From: Phoebastria nigripes
Taxonomy: Eukaryota > Chordata > Aves > Procellariiformes > Diomedeidae
Assembly: GCA_035582835.1 (NCBI GenBank)
Contig: JAYKAV010002930.1
Location: 100,742-164,741, forward strand
DNA length: 64,000 bases
Direction of reading: 5' to 3'
Shown one piece after another: positions 36,325 to 49,600 of the stretch (positions within the stretch are counted from its first letter, which is position 1; the number at the start of each line of letters is the position of its first letter). The translations under genes were made by a program, and so were the position numbers. Below the pieces are notes generated by a model that saw only the letters and a program-made list of their open reading frames with translations, was not told where the DNA came from and ran no database searches.

Positions 36325-36560
36325 CATAAGAACATAAGAAACCAGCTAGCAAATAATGGTGAGAGCAACTGAACAGGCCTTTTTGTCTATCATCTCCTTA
36401 CCCGAGCCCATACTCTTATTTTCAGAATCATTTTGACTCAGAGGTGGAAAGCAGTGCTGATTTCCCTTTAGTCAGCTTTCTCTGTAGTAGACCTTCCTGT
36501 AGAAGTTCCAGACTTCTGCTTGCAGGAGCTGGCATAAAACTGAGCTGAACTAACCCCAGC
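36325..36560 (-). mobile_element. Possible very old CR1-like fragment, antisense
   Basis: CATAAGAACATAAGAA at the + strand start resembles the reverse complement of the 3' tail of ancient CR1-type elements seen in turtles and crocodilians. The following 200 bp do not clearly match, so this is tentative and the right boundary is a guess. Confidence 0.25.
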
Positions 36561-37310
36561 AATTGCTGGAAGTTGTTTCACTAAAATATAATGGACCTTG
36601 TTTCTGGAAACAAACTTCACTTCTTGGCATTTACCTCTCAGGAATCTGTATTGGGAAACTGTTCACATGCAGTCCATACAAGTGCATGTAGATACAGGAG
36701 ACTTCCAGTTTTACCATGAGGCACACCACGTAAGCATAGATTTCTCTAGCTGAAAATATTTAATAAGGGGGACAAGACTAAGCAATAATTTGCAAGGGCA
36801 TTCAGAATAGAGATATAACCAAGTACATACATAAACATAGATTTCTTCCCAAAAGCCTAGCCAAGAGTGCTGGCTATTAACAGAACATTAGTGGTACCAT
36901 TTTTAGTCTAAATAACAAGCAATTAGCCAACAACATTAAACAATAATGAGAGCTAGTAATCATTTTTTTATCAGCAAAATTAGCCTGGACTCATTTTAAA
37001 ACAACATTTAATGCAAACAGCTTAATGAATATGTAAAAGGTAAAAGTTATGCACAAAACCAAATGTACTCTACAAACCAAAGATAATTACTGTATCTTGA
37101 CTGTTATGCATGAACTTCTATAGAACAGTTCTTTCCCCACTTCTCCTTCTTGTGCATACATAAATTGTGGCAGTATTCTGTTGGTGTCTCCAAAGGACTC
37201 AGTTTGGTATGCAGAATGAAGTAAATTACTGCTGTATTTTGATAAAGCTCAAGATCTTTGATCTGCGTTTTTCATACAAGATCTTTGAGAAGCCTATCTA
37301 AAGAATAATA

Positions 37311-37386
37311 ATAAATCAAATAATCATAAAAAACATTTTCACAAGAGCATAAATCAAATAATCATAAAAAACTTTTTCACAAAAGC
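37311..37386. repeat. Tandem duplication, 2 x 38 bp
   Basis: ATAAATCAAATAATCATAAA plus the next 18 bp occurs twice head-to-tail with only a few substitutions (ACATTTTCACAAGAGC against ACTTTTTCACAAAAGC). It is a recent local duplication, probably by slippage or unequal exchange. Confidence 0.9.
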
Positions 37387-37727
37387 ATAAGGGCAAAGTA
37401 GGTATCTCCTTTCTCTGTCTAGGAGTAAATAATATGTGGTGGAGGAGGCCTGATTTATATAGACACTACAGATGTCCTGGTCTTAGGGTGCCTAGAAGTA
37501 ACCTCCAACCATTTTTTTCCGTTGGGATAATTCTGTGTCTTGAACCTAATGATGAAGTGCGATGGAAACTGATTATAGTGGCACTGTAGCATTCAGTTCT
37601 TTCAGCAGAATCGTTATGTGGGACTGCGTGATACTGAAGTGAATGAGCTCACTACTTAGAAATGCTAGCGCAGAGTTCAGAGTGTGAGAGAGTGAAAATA
37701 TTTACGTGCTGCTTGTATGTTAATCTA

Positions 37728-37770
37728 CAGCCTTTCATCTCAAAGGATCCCAAAGTCTTTGTAAACTGAT
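37728..37770. repeat. Fragment of an ancient amniote interspersed repeat (unnamed)
   Basis: CCTTTCATCTCAAAGGATCC followed by CAAAGTCTTTGTAAACT resembles a word series (CTTTCATCTGAGGATCTCAAAGC... TTTACAAAC) seen repeatedly in reptile and bird genomes. Only about 40 bp are recognisable. Confidence 0.4.
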
Positions 37771-40169
37771 ACTCAGACCATACAGCGTCACTTGAGCCTT
37801 CAGTGATAAGAAATGCTGCATGCATTTAGCAGCTCAAAACTGCGTACCCAGAAGTTAGCAGAGAGAAGTGCACCTGTAGCTAAAACACTTTTTCAAGAGC
37901 ATAATTCCCTGAGCTGGTGAGGATACCCAGCGTTGACGCTTTGCAGAAGCTGTGATTCTCCTGATAGGAACCAGTGAGCACAACCATAGTATAACCATTC
38001 AATATGCCCTAGAAGTAGTACCTCTGTGACTGAAGTTATCATTCCTATTTTTGTCTTGTCCAGAACAGTATTTCCAGTAAGTGCCTTTTCAAGCGATGCC
38101 CTTCATATGCTGTGTAAAAGACAGTACCTCTTATAAAGAAATTAGACCAAAACCTGTGTATTATCTCTGACCTCAGCTGCCTTGAAACTGTATTGAGCTG
38201 GGATCCCATGACAGAATTCTTCCATTCTTAACCAGCGTTCTGGGTTGCAGCACCCTTTAGCTAGTCCAAATGAGACCAGGAAAGGGCTCTTCAGCCCTTT
38301 GCAAATGTGTAGTCAGTAGTATAGCGGTACAGTAATCATTAGCTTTCTTAAATGAGATGCAGAGAAAGCTTTTAAAATAAAAGCATAAAATACTCCAATT
38401 TCTGTCTGTATTTTCTAAGGTAGACCTTCCAATTTAGGCAGACCTAGCTTCTTCAAACATGCTGAACCGAGGAACGTGTCGGCCTCCTCCCTGATATCTA
38501 CTCTTCAAGTCACCTGCTGGGAAGATCATTTTAAATCTTCGTTACAGAGCTGTTGGTCTTCAACCAGTTTTATCAGCTAGCTGGAGGGAACACGAAAACA
38601 CTGAAGCAAAAAGATCTTCTGTTGTCCTGTAGCAACACCCTAGGATTTGCTGAATAGTGGCTCAACTTGAACTACTCTCTTCTTGTTCTTCCAAGCAACC
38701 TCCCATTAATTAAGCCAAAGTATTCATACACCAAACCTGCCAAAAAAAACCCCCAGGTTTACATTATTGTACAGCGGCTATAAGTCAGTCCCTTGTACTG
38801 CACCTTCAATGGTTTAGACAGTATTATACACATTCTGTATCTATGCTTAGAAATATGGTATTTGTATTACCTTATAAAGAAGTTGAATAACACTACAATA
38901 GCATTAGTAAAGTTCTTGCCAACCAAAGGCCAAAGCTGATTAAGGCAAATTGTGTCCAGTCAACATATATTAAGGTAAGGAAAGGTTTTCAGTGCAAGTG
39001 TTTTTAGTATTCTGCAGTACACCTTCAGCAGCTCCACTAGACCTACGCCTCCACTCGTTTCTCCTCGCTCATTTGACATGATGTCTTAGGACTGATTTAA
39101 ATCAAGCCTTTAGAAGTTTAAAGAAGACCATTAATTCACTCACCTCTGCAATTCTCAGTGCTACCAAGATTTTTCCCAAAGATTAGTACATGCATTTAAT
39201 GAATACAGAAATTGAAATTGCCAGAATATATTGCCCAGTTCCTTCTTACATTAAATCTTCTAAATTATCTTTTATTTTGATAACTAAGCAGCCCTGAGTG
39301 ACAAAAATATCTTCTATATATATGAGTATTTTTATGGAGAAATCTATTGCTACAGAATATTAGGGACCTGAATTTCTTCTTCCATTTTCTGTATTTGCTT
39401 TGCTTTTAACAGCACTGGCCCAGTTCATTGAAGTTACCTCATCTATGCTAGGTAGGAAGTAGGTTTAAAGTTAGGATAACCTCTCTATTGTCTGTGATTA
39501 TAAAGCCTTCTTGTGACTTCAATATCACTTATTGCTAGTCCTTTCCTCCAATCTGTTTTTACTGTAACACTAAATTGAAACGAATGGAGGAATATTTTAT
39601 AAATGTGCATTGTCCACTCAACTGTATTTTATTAATATTAATTCCTGATTTTGGAGGGAAGCTAGCTTATATCTAAACATGGTTTTCCAGGCAAAAGCAG
39701 TGACACAGATCAGGATCGCAAGATTTTATTTTTTCAAATAGATGGTGTCATCATCAGGTTATGTTGATTTTTGATAGAGTTCAATTCACAGTTTGTACCT
39801 TTGCTAAATTTCCTTCTGTCTAATACACTCCTGTTATTACAGTATGTCTGAAGTTTGTGAAAGCAGAAAACAAGAAATAAATGTAACATTATCTACAGTT
39901 TGTACGTTATGTACAGCAGTACATTGTTTATCTTAATACAGCCTGGTGGATGCAGGCTGACAAGGACTCCTCAGCTATTGCTCTGGGAAAGTTCTGAAAA
40001 TGCCCTCTGTATTGAACATGCCTCATCTTTTGTTTTGTTTTTAAGCTTTTCATAAGTACTCTAATATAGTAGAATTTAACTCCACTTGGCTACCCAAATC
40101 AAGTCTGTGAAGTGTTCATCAGCACTTTCTATAATATAATTCTTAAGCTTGGCCCTGCACTTTCTTTTG

Positions 40170-40320
40170 CCCCATCCCTGGAAACATTCAAGGTCAGGTT
40201 GGATGGGCTCTCAGCAGCCTGATCTAGTTGAAGATGTCCTTGCTCACTGCAGGAGGGGTTGGACTAGGTGACTTTTAAAGGTCCCTTCCAACCCAAACCA
40301 TTCTATGATTCTGTGATTCT
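40170..40320 (+). mobile_element. Short CR1 LINE 3' end, about 150 bp
   Basis: Severely 5'-truncated sense CR1. It starts CCCCATCCCTGGAAACATTC, continues through AGGTCAGGTTGGATGGG and GGTTGGACTAGGTGACTTTT, and ends GGTCCCTTCCAACCC with the tail ATTCTATGATTCTGTGATTC. It matches the last 150 bp of the element at 6262-7029 almost word for word, so both come from one subfamily. No coding part of consequence remains. Confidence 0.95.
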
Positions 40321-43300
40321 TGCTGGCCAGAAAATATTCTAAAAAAGCAGTCAAAACATTCTGCCTTAACAAAGATGATACTCAGTTTTCAACTAAACAA
40401 ATAAAGTCACTATAACTTTGTCAAGTGATAGAGTAAGTTCTATGTGTTTGTCAAAAAAACACTTAGGCCTAAGTTTTGCATGCATGAAATGTAAGTCATC
40501 GCAATAGGGTCAAAAATAGGCATAATACAACCAAGTTATTTCTTAATAAATTTTGTGTATGCAGATTTGAAAGTCTAAATTTTGTCTGTAAAAACATTGC
40601 AGCCTTTTACAACCCCAAGTTTGCACTTTCATTCTGTAGGGAAATCCTTGTAGCAATAGAGTTAGGAATGAAAAATGCATTCTGCTTATGTGCTTGGTAA
40701 TCTTGAACAGCTCTGTAATGTTCTTTATAAAATACGGCAACCTACAAATCTCATTATTGAATTGCAAGTGGCATTCCCATGAACCGATTTGTCCATCTGA
40801 TTAAAATATTTCTGTTCTATTCAGGCTTGTATTGAAGTATCTTTTTCTTTAGTTATACCTGGAAGCAGTATTAATGAATTTGTTCAGCAAGCATTGGTCA
40901 TTCAAATGAGATCAAAGAAATTCAACAAAATAGGGGTGTTTATTCATATTCCTGTCTGTACTNTAAAGATCTGCAGCCAGAGTATTCTGTGAAGAAGCAG
41001 CTGCCAAATCCATTTGGATGAGCGTAACACAAAAGTACCAGTTTAATCTGTGCTGTTACATTGTGGGGACTTACAATTGCAAGAAACACAATTTCACGTG
41101 CTGGGTACTGTGTCAAATAAATTTGAAACGTGTTAAAAATGGCTAGCTGGCACCACTCCAAAGTACTGTTTGACAGGGGTTGGTTAACAGCTGATGTGAA
41201 AGGAGAATCGTCTCGGAAAGAGAAGTTGTAGCTGTACATGCTATGGTGTGAAATATGATGGTGTATGTGGTGGTTTCACAACGATCAAGTTGTCAAGGTG
41301 TTGGTTCTGCTCTTGTAACTAAGCCTTGCAAATTCANCACAGAGTAAGAAAGTCAAGTAGGAGTATTTTTTCTTTCTCAGACACCATCACTCATAGGAAA
41401 ATTCTGTTGACCAAATTATACCATCAGCGATACCTCAGCAACTTGGTCCTCTTCAAGTGCTGACTTCTGGGGTGACTGCGTATCCTTGTTGCTGTGGGCC
41501 TGCATAGGTGTAACTGAACAGGATTTAATAAGCAGCGCTCTCTATAGTGTACTAAAAATGATTGCTGCTCGGTCTCCTGTTTCTGTGCTGCTTTTATTGT
41601 GCACAAAGAAGTAGAAAGCAATGGAGATTTACCTCGGTCATGCAAGTAGGCAGAGGTGATTAAAGGCATGGTGGGATTAGATCTGGTGAGCAGGGACATG
41701 GTATTCTTCCACAGCTGCTCTCCACAAGGGCAGAAGCAAGAAGCTGTGGGAACAAGCGTTGGGAGAGACAACAGTTAATATCTGTTGTGCCTTCTCTGTT
41801 TACCCTGAAAAACTTTTTTGAGTTAAGAGTTTTCTTCAGAAACACATTTTGGGGGATTATCTTAGCTATTCAGAAAGGAGATATTCATTATTCCATATGA
41901 TGAGTCTTGAGCCTGCAAAATTTGCTAGTAATTGCACAGCTGGGAATCACTCTGTATTCTGATAGCATGAGTGACAACTGAATTTTATATTATTTAATTT
42001 AATATCAATCTGAAAAATTCTACTGGACTTAGACATAAAATGTGTGCCTGTAATGTTAAAATTTTATGTATACTAGTAACAACATGATAAAATATAGGAA
42101 AGTTTGTTCTAATATGTTTTCTGCTGTTTAGTAATTTTTTTGTTATTTTTATGGTGCCTGAGGCTCCCACATTCTCAGAAGAGAATTGGAGTGGAAGTAC
42201 AGCCTACAGGAATGTTAAACTTTGCTGAATGAGATACTCGCAGTAGATAATGTTTCCGCAAAAGTGTGCACTTAGTTTGATTGAACACATTTTAGAGGAT
42301 TAGAATTTTTAAAATTAGTATCTTTTTCATGTAAAGACTGAGTTCTCTCAGCTTTGTTTAATTCTTTGAGTTGTGAGTTGTCCACGATTATTTTTGAAAG
42401 TTTAGTGATCTTTGGAACTCTAATGTGGTAAATATTTTATATAATTGGTTACCAAAATTGTATTTATCTCCTTCTCTGTATTCAGCTTTCATTTTCTCAT
42501 CTTTTATGTTTCATATTCATCTTTTTTTTATTTGGTAGCTCAAGCACATGCTGTCACACAAGTGCAAAATTCAGTTTTCTAGTCCCCCACCAGAGAGGAA
42601 CAGTACTTGAATAGCACATACACTGCAGATAAGGAAATCTTGAGCACTGCTACTCTATCATCAAAAACCTTTGAATAGAAGGAGAGGCACAAACCATCAC
42701 TGTCAATCACCAAGAGTAATTTTACAATTTTTAATCACAACCCTGAGTATGTCCCAGGGTGTCATTTTCTTAACTGTTAATTTTTGTGATTGTAATTTTG
42801 CATTCATATTTAAAATACTCTTTAACGTTCCAAATATGGTGAGTGAGTGTTAATCCGCATCTGTAATATACATTTCCTGTAACTAGATTATTGGCTGCCT
42901 TTACAGAGTGACTGCTCCCTGTAGAATTGCTTCTTACTACTTTGATAATTTAAGTCTCCATGTGGGCAGGATCCCTGCTGATTTTCATGAGGAATTTTAC
43001 CTGAGTTTAGTCTAGAAGTTAAGGCCAAAGATACAGTTCATTGCTTCTTAAAGTGATCCATTTTCAGTTCTTAAGTTATCAGATCTACTTTTGTGTGGTG
43101 AAGAACTCAATGGCGTATTCAGAGGGAGATATGTGTCCTTCTAATTTGCTTCTGCATATGGGGTCTTAATTCTAATGCCAATGCAATTGAAGAGTAAATT
43201 ATGAAAATAAGTGGAAAAACACCACTGAGAAACCAGGGTAAATGGGATCAAAACCGAGCCCAATGCACCACTTACTGACTGCAGTATCCTCCAGATAATT

Positions 43301-45689
43301 TTTTCATTTTTCTAGTCTGAGGCTTACCAAGACTGTATAGGAATCTTTACTCACTTCCCATGCAAGCAGCCCTTTTGCCCTGCACATACGTAGTTGCTCT
43401 GAGTCTCGTTTAACTACTTTTACATTCCTCAGTCTTGCTGTGAGCTTGGGGCTTTCCTGGGCTTTGGTTACTTTTCAGGTTCAAAAGCACATCCTGTGGC
43501 AACGCATGTGCAGTTCCACAGGGATCCTCCTTTTGCTGAAGTTTTAAGCAGTGTAATCACAATGAAACAACACAGTACTGTAAGTGAGCTCTAATTCAGG
43601 TAACTTTAGGTTTTCTTAGTGAGATGAGTGATATAATTTGTTTTACCAGTAACGGCATGTTTTAGTTGTGTGCCAGAAGGCCTTTGACCTTACAGTCCTT
43701 TCCAGTCCTTTGAGTGTACTTGTGTCGTAGTGGGCACTTCTGCAGAATAGCTGTGTATCATGAAATGTGAGAAATGGCTCAGGACTGTTACCTAGATTTG
43801 TATTTTGGTTGCCAAGATGATCTGAGTCCACGCAAATAACTTGAGCATAAAGCCTTAAAGGGAGTTATTTGACTGACTGCCACTGACTTTTAGAGAGAAC
43901 TGGGTATCTACATGCTACTGCAAATCCCAAATATAAAAGGTAACATACTTTTAGGATGAGCACAAAACTATCACTAGTGTCACAGTATGCTATGCATCTG
44001 AATATATATGCATTATACAGAGATTTGCCTCATGAGCTCAAAATAAAATAAAATTATGTGCATTATGTTTACAGATCTGTATCTGACCAAATTTATTTTA
44101 TTATTAAGATTAGTACATTTGAGAAGAATGGTATCCATATTTTGCTGTTAACTTTTCAGGTACAAAATGTTTTTTATGTTTAAATGTAAGAACTAAACAG
44201 TGTTTGCCCTTACCCTAGTTATACCTTCTTTCTGTGGTATATGATCTGTGCTATGATTTTCCTGTTTGGTTTTAGACATAAGTATTTGAAGACTATTTCA
44301 GAAAATGAGAGATTTCACTAAACATACTTTTCANTTCTAATCTGATTTGCTGGATCCATTTATCTTCAGTAATCTTAAATCTTTCTTCCTTTCCTTTAAT
44401 ATGACATGATCACAGTGAACTATGATTGCAGTAAGCAATTGTTCTTTTATATCCATTGCATTTCAAATCAGAAAGGTGAAGCTATGCATCTTACCCTTAA
44501 GTGGGGGAGTGGAGGGGAAATGCAATGGCACTGTAGAATCCTCAGACNATGAAGTGTTCATGGATACTGTGTTTGGGGTATCTCAGAGCATCCCAGCAGG
44601 AATAGCTTTAATTTAATTTTAGGTCAATGAACAGGCANCAATTTTCCAAAAATATGGATATTTTTGGTATTAAAAGATAAACAGTTTCTTCATATAGACG
44701 GGTATGGTACAATTTCTATAAAATTATTTTGTATGGTTGTGAGTGAAAAAGAAAGACTGGAGGTACAAAGAATCAGCTGTTATCATGAAGTTCTATTCTA
44801 AGTCTTTCCGCTCTGATTTTTCTAATCTTTGTATTCTTGTTCACCTCCTCCAATTTTCTGAACTTTCAAAGGCCTTGATACGCTAATCCAAACCTTTGTT
44901 CATTTTTAGATGCTTAATTATTATTCTTTCCCCTTATTAAGTTTCATTTTCCCAAGACACACCTTATGAGGGAGAGCAATTAACAAAATAGTTTAAGAAG
45001 TAAATGAAAGGTCTTATTTCTCTGCACATATCCTTTTCATCTTTTATCCTCTTGATGACATTTTTTTAACCTGTTCTTAATAAGAAAGAATATCCTATGC
45101 TTCTTTCTGTAGATTGTCATTCAAAGGCTGTACTTTATTTTAAATAATATTCTAAATCTTGTCTGTGAAAGAGGTAGACAGAGGTTTGTGCTAGTTATTT
45201 ATATGCAGAGCTTGAAAGGCTGAATACAGGTAGTATTTGGCCAGGGATAAGAATAACTACGGGTGATTTCACATATTTCTCTAAAATGAGTCTGAACTGT
45301 TTTTTTCGAGGAGTGAAGATATAAATCACTCTTTCTTTTCAGTGAGGCTATAAATGCTGCTCATGTCAAGGTGATCCTTACCTCATGCAGAACACTTGCA
45401 GAGTGACTTGGAAAAGGTCTGTTTATGGCCCAGTTCTATGAAGGATATCTCTGGTGTGTATATCTATATACTGTGTATAAAGTATATCAATGGTTTGACC
45501 GTAGTTTATGACTGACAACCTACAGAGTTGCACTGGTTAACTTGATCCATTGTTTCTCTTAGTNCAGACAGTTTATAATACTGGCTTCTAAGCTGGTGAA
45601 AGTACATCCATCCAGGAGATACAGCTGCAAATCTGATTTATTTTTTCGCTTCCTTGTTTTAATACGTGAATTAGAAATACTGAGTGGGC
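40321..45689. other. AT-rich non-coding stretch
   Basis: No supported gene or recognised repeat in about 5.4 kb. The - strand frames at 40940-41239 and 41424-41771 lack domains and splice context. Short AT-rich tracts occur throughout. Confidence 0.55.
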
Positions 45690-46600
45690 ATAAAAACATA
45701 GAATGACACACCGCATCAAACCAAATAGCCAGATTTGCATTCTCTGTCTAGCAAAAGTATGATTTGCCTAGACAAGAGTATAAAAATAGAGAAAGTGTTT
45801 GAGAGCAGCTTTCCTCAGTCTGTGACTCGAGGACTTGCTGAATTGCAGGAGGTATCTTTGTACTGCTAACATTTTAATGGATCGTTTCATCCATGATTTA
45901 GGCTATACTTTTTTTCAAAAATGGCCTTGATTTTTTTTTCTGAATATCCATAATGTCATCATAGAGTGAGCTTCACAGTATAAATATGCTGCATGTAAAA
46001 GATAGGTCCTTTTGTTTCCAGTCTCTCACCTGGTAATTTCATTTCATGACTCAGTGTTTTCATATTATCAGAAACAGATCCATATTTGTATTTCCCATGC
46101 CATTTATCATAAGCTAGTATTCTATCTGTTTGTTTTAATCTCTTTTCCAGTGTGAAGAAATGCAGCTTCAGCAATACTCTGTATTCAGTTTCTCCTTGTA
46201 CAGGTGCCATTACATTCCTTAGATCATACCCCCATCTTGCTCAGTAGCTTTTCTAATTCTTCCATAACCTTTGTGAGCAGGTTCAAACACTAGGACTGCA
46301 AATAGTTTTTAAAATGTAGATGCATTTATATAGTAGCAGAATGATGTCTTCAGTTTTGCTCTCCACTTTTTCTTTAACAATTCCTAGTACTCAAATTGCT
46401 TTACTGAAGTTTTCATAGAACTAGCTCTTACAACACCAATATCTCTTTCCTGAGTGTTTTAAGTTCATTCAAAGCCCATTATTGTGCATTAGGATTTTTT
46501 CCCACAAACATTGCTTTATATTTTTCAACATTTAATTTCATTTTGTTTCCCAGCTGCTCAGTCTCATAAGACTCCTGAAGCATTTTTAATTTTTACTAAC
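45690..46600 (-). mobile_element. Ancient CR1-like LINE copy, antisense, about 0.9 kb
   Basis: The + strand carries the reverse complement of an old CR1 family known from turtles and other amniotes, in the correct order. It begins AACATAGAATGAC...ATCAAACCAAATAGCC. Then come a block reading ATGCATTTATATAGTAGCAG, TCTTTAACAATTCC, AAATTGCTTTACTGAAGTTTTC, AATATCTCTTTCCTGAGTG, and TATTTTTCAACATTTAATTTC near the far end. On the - strand, the segment translated around 46150 contains HFFTLEKRLKQTDRI, matching the [12 protein letters not shown] block of CR1 ORF2. It is heavily mutated with many stops and indels. The 83-codon - frame at 45959-46210 is a remnant of this ORF, not a gene. Confidence 0.72.
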
Positions 46601-49600
46601 CCAAATAACTAAGCAGCCAAACCAAAGTTCCACCTTGCTTAGAGGATAGGATGGCTATAGCACAATACCTCTGAAAAATGTCAGCAAATTGGCTCGATTC
46701 TCAGTGGCTGTCTCCTCTCTAGTCTCAAGGCATCTGCAGAATCCTTTTTCCAATGCATTGTTTTGGGTGAAGTTTCCAGTATTATGTGAAAGCTATTTCA
46801 GCAGTGCTTAAGGGAAGGTGCTATGAAAAGTCAATGGATTAGGCTCCCCCAAAAAAATGTCACTGGGAAATTGTATACAACTTCTTAATTCACTTTTACC
46901 ACAGCTGATCACCAACCGTTCAATTTTCCACAGGCTTCTGTTGAAGGTGTAGTTGGGTCTTGTATTTCACAAGGTTTCTCACCCACAGCCTCTTTCCACT
47001 TCATACATGCTCATTTTTCCCTTATGAGCAACAAGAAGGATTATTACACTTGATACAGAAAGTAGTCATTTGGGTTAATTGAAAATGAATGATCAGAATA
47101 TTCTAAGACCTACTCCAACTATGCCCTAGCTGCTTTTCAGATTTAAAGATTCTGTTCATAAGCAATAATTTCCCTCTGCTTTAAAATGGTCAGTTATTTT
47201 CAAACTATGAAATAAAGTGCATTTCCCTTCCTTTTTTAAATAGCGGTATGCTTGAGAAGCAGTAGATTTGGAACCNAAGCTTAAAACTTGAGCTAGTTTA
47301 GTTCAAAACCTGTCACTTTTTCTAGCCCATAAACTTTATTTTCTCTCTCTCAAAAACACTTATTTCCTCCCATTTCCTCCATCTGTGCAAATTCCAGTCC
47401 TCCTTCCTTCCTTCTGCAATAATGATCACAGGAATCCCAACTGGTATCAGCATGCTGCCATGCTGCTGAAGGTTATTAGTGCCAATATTGTTAATTACTG
47501 ATCTGGTTGGATATGCTGATTTAGCGGCAGAGGACTGCTCTCAGCTTCTCCTGAGGGCTATTTCTTAAAAATGCTGCCTACTTCTTTTTATCCTTTTATG
47601 ATATGTTTTCTTCTTTTTTTATCCTATGGCATGAGGAGATTTGGTAACTAAGTACTTCAGCTCCTAACTAATTTCATCCATTATGTTTGAATAATGCAGT
47701 AGTACAGGATTATAGGGTAGTCTTTCAGCTAAAAGATGGTACAAGAACTGTATTTGTCCCAGGAGAGATAACTCTTGGAGCTCACTCTTTGGCTGGTGGT
47801 GGTTTCTGTGTATCTGAGCTGAAGAGCTTTTGGTCCCACAGGCTGAAGGCCTGATCCTTCTTACATTGGATCAAAAAGGGCTGTCTTCACTGCCATCGGT
47901 GGCATTATATGAGTGAGATGAGAACTCTGTCCTGAGTGTGTGGGAGACAGAGAGCTGGAAAATAGCAGGACTTAAAATGAAAGACCACCTGTTACCAGCA
48001 AAATCAGTATGAGTAAAAGGTACACAGAGATTTTAAATATAAAAATTCACATGCAATTTAAAACTATTGGAAAGCTCCCAAAATAGCTTCCACCTTTTTC
48101 AAGAAAACATCCTTCTTTTCATGGTTTTAAAAATTTTAGTAATAATTTATGATACCCCGCAGCAATAGATAAATGTGAACCGAAAACAATGAGAAACNAG
48201 ACATAAATGGGTTTGAATAATGGGTATAGCTTTCAAATATCCAGCTCCCCTGGGTGAATGAGGTTTGTCTTTGTCTCCCTAGTAAATAAGGAGGAATATG
48301 GTTGCTTTACAGACGGTCTTATCTACATAAAACAGCATACCCTTCTGTTCAGTGCCTATTCTTCCCGGCAATATTTTGGTTTTAGCACCTCAGTCTCCCA
48401 GTCAGAAGAAATTTCCCTCCCTCTCTCTCCACCCCCAGTGCTAGCTGTGGGGTTTTCACGGATCACGGCTTTGAAAGACTGATCCATTTTAAGGTGGCAA
48501 TGTCAAACTTCCCTATTTATACTCAGAAGCACTTCATATTAAACTGCCATAGGCAGAAGAGGCAGCTCTATTTCTGTTTCTGGAGGTAAAGACCACTAGT
48601 TCAGGATTTTGAACCCAGTGAGTGTTTGTTGCTGTTCAGCAAGGAGGGGACAGGAGGGAAAGAAGCATCCACTACTTGTAAACCACTGCTCAGTCCCCTC
48701 AGGACTCACAGTTCAAAGTGTTCTCAGTGGCAGGTTGTTAATGATAAACAGTAAGGGCTCTCCTGACCTAGGAAAGCATGGCTATACATTCCCCTGATCC
48801 TCAGAAAACCACCATCCCTTTAAAAATGCTGTACCTTGAAAATGAGAATTTACATCTTTAGACAATCCATCACTTGTGGTACTGTCCCACTCCTGTCTGT
48901 TCTCAGGAGCCTGGTGGCCTGGCGCTTTCACCCTCATATTGGCAAATAATCCTGGTATCAAAGTGAAGAAAAGGGGGGCTGGTGGGGTTACCAAGACAGG
49001 GAAGGAGGCCCTGGGGGGGATCAGGGGTAAAGGAACAATTGCTCCTTTCCAGCCTTGTAGGTAAGTTGCACTAACGCTGTATCACTGGGGAAGGGGTTGG
49101 TTGGTGTTGGTGTTTGGGTTTGTACCTTTTCAGTGTGAAAATAGGGTAAGCCTTCTGTAAATACGTTATTTCCTGTGATTTGAAATGGGCTATGGTGGAG
49201 TATAGTTCCTTGGTATCATGTGTGTAGTAGGAGAACTGCACATACTAGCAATGAAACATGCAGTGCAATGGTCATGGCTCCTGCTGTGATACAGCCGAGT
49301 TTTTGTATCCTGCTTTTTATGTGGCCATAATTAACATGTCAGTCCTAATGAGAAAACTGATATTTGAAGGTCAGAAATGACAATGAATCACATTTTGACA
49401 ACCTCTATTTCTGTGGTATGCTGGGAAGGAGAACTTAGCATACTGCTTAACAAAGATGGGATTTTCTTACTATCTCTTCGAAGATTCAAGGATGGAGCGA
49501 GGCAATTACTCCTTCACAGGAGCTAAAGCAGCAGCAATCACCTTCCTCTGAAGTGAGTGCTGCACATCAGGCAGCAGAATTTAAAAATAGCATGCCCGTC

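Larger units (their letters stand above)
36561..40169. other. AT-rich non-coding stretch
   Basis: No supported gene; few open frames exceed 60 codons. It includes homeodomain-like words (CAATTAGC, TAATGAG) near 36910-37030, a 38-bp tandem duplication at 37311-37386, and an old-repeat signature at 37728-37770. Confidence 0.55.
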
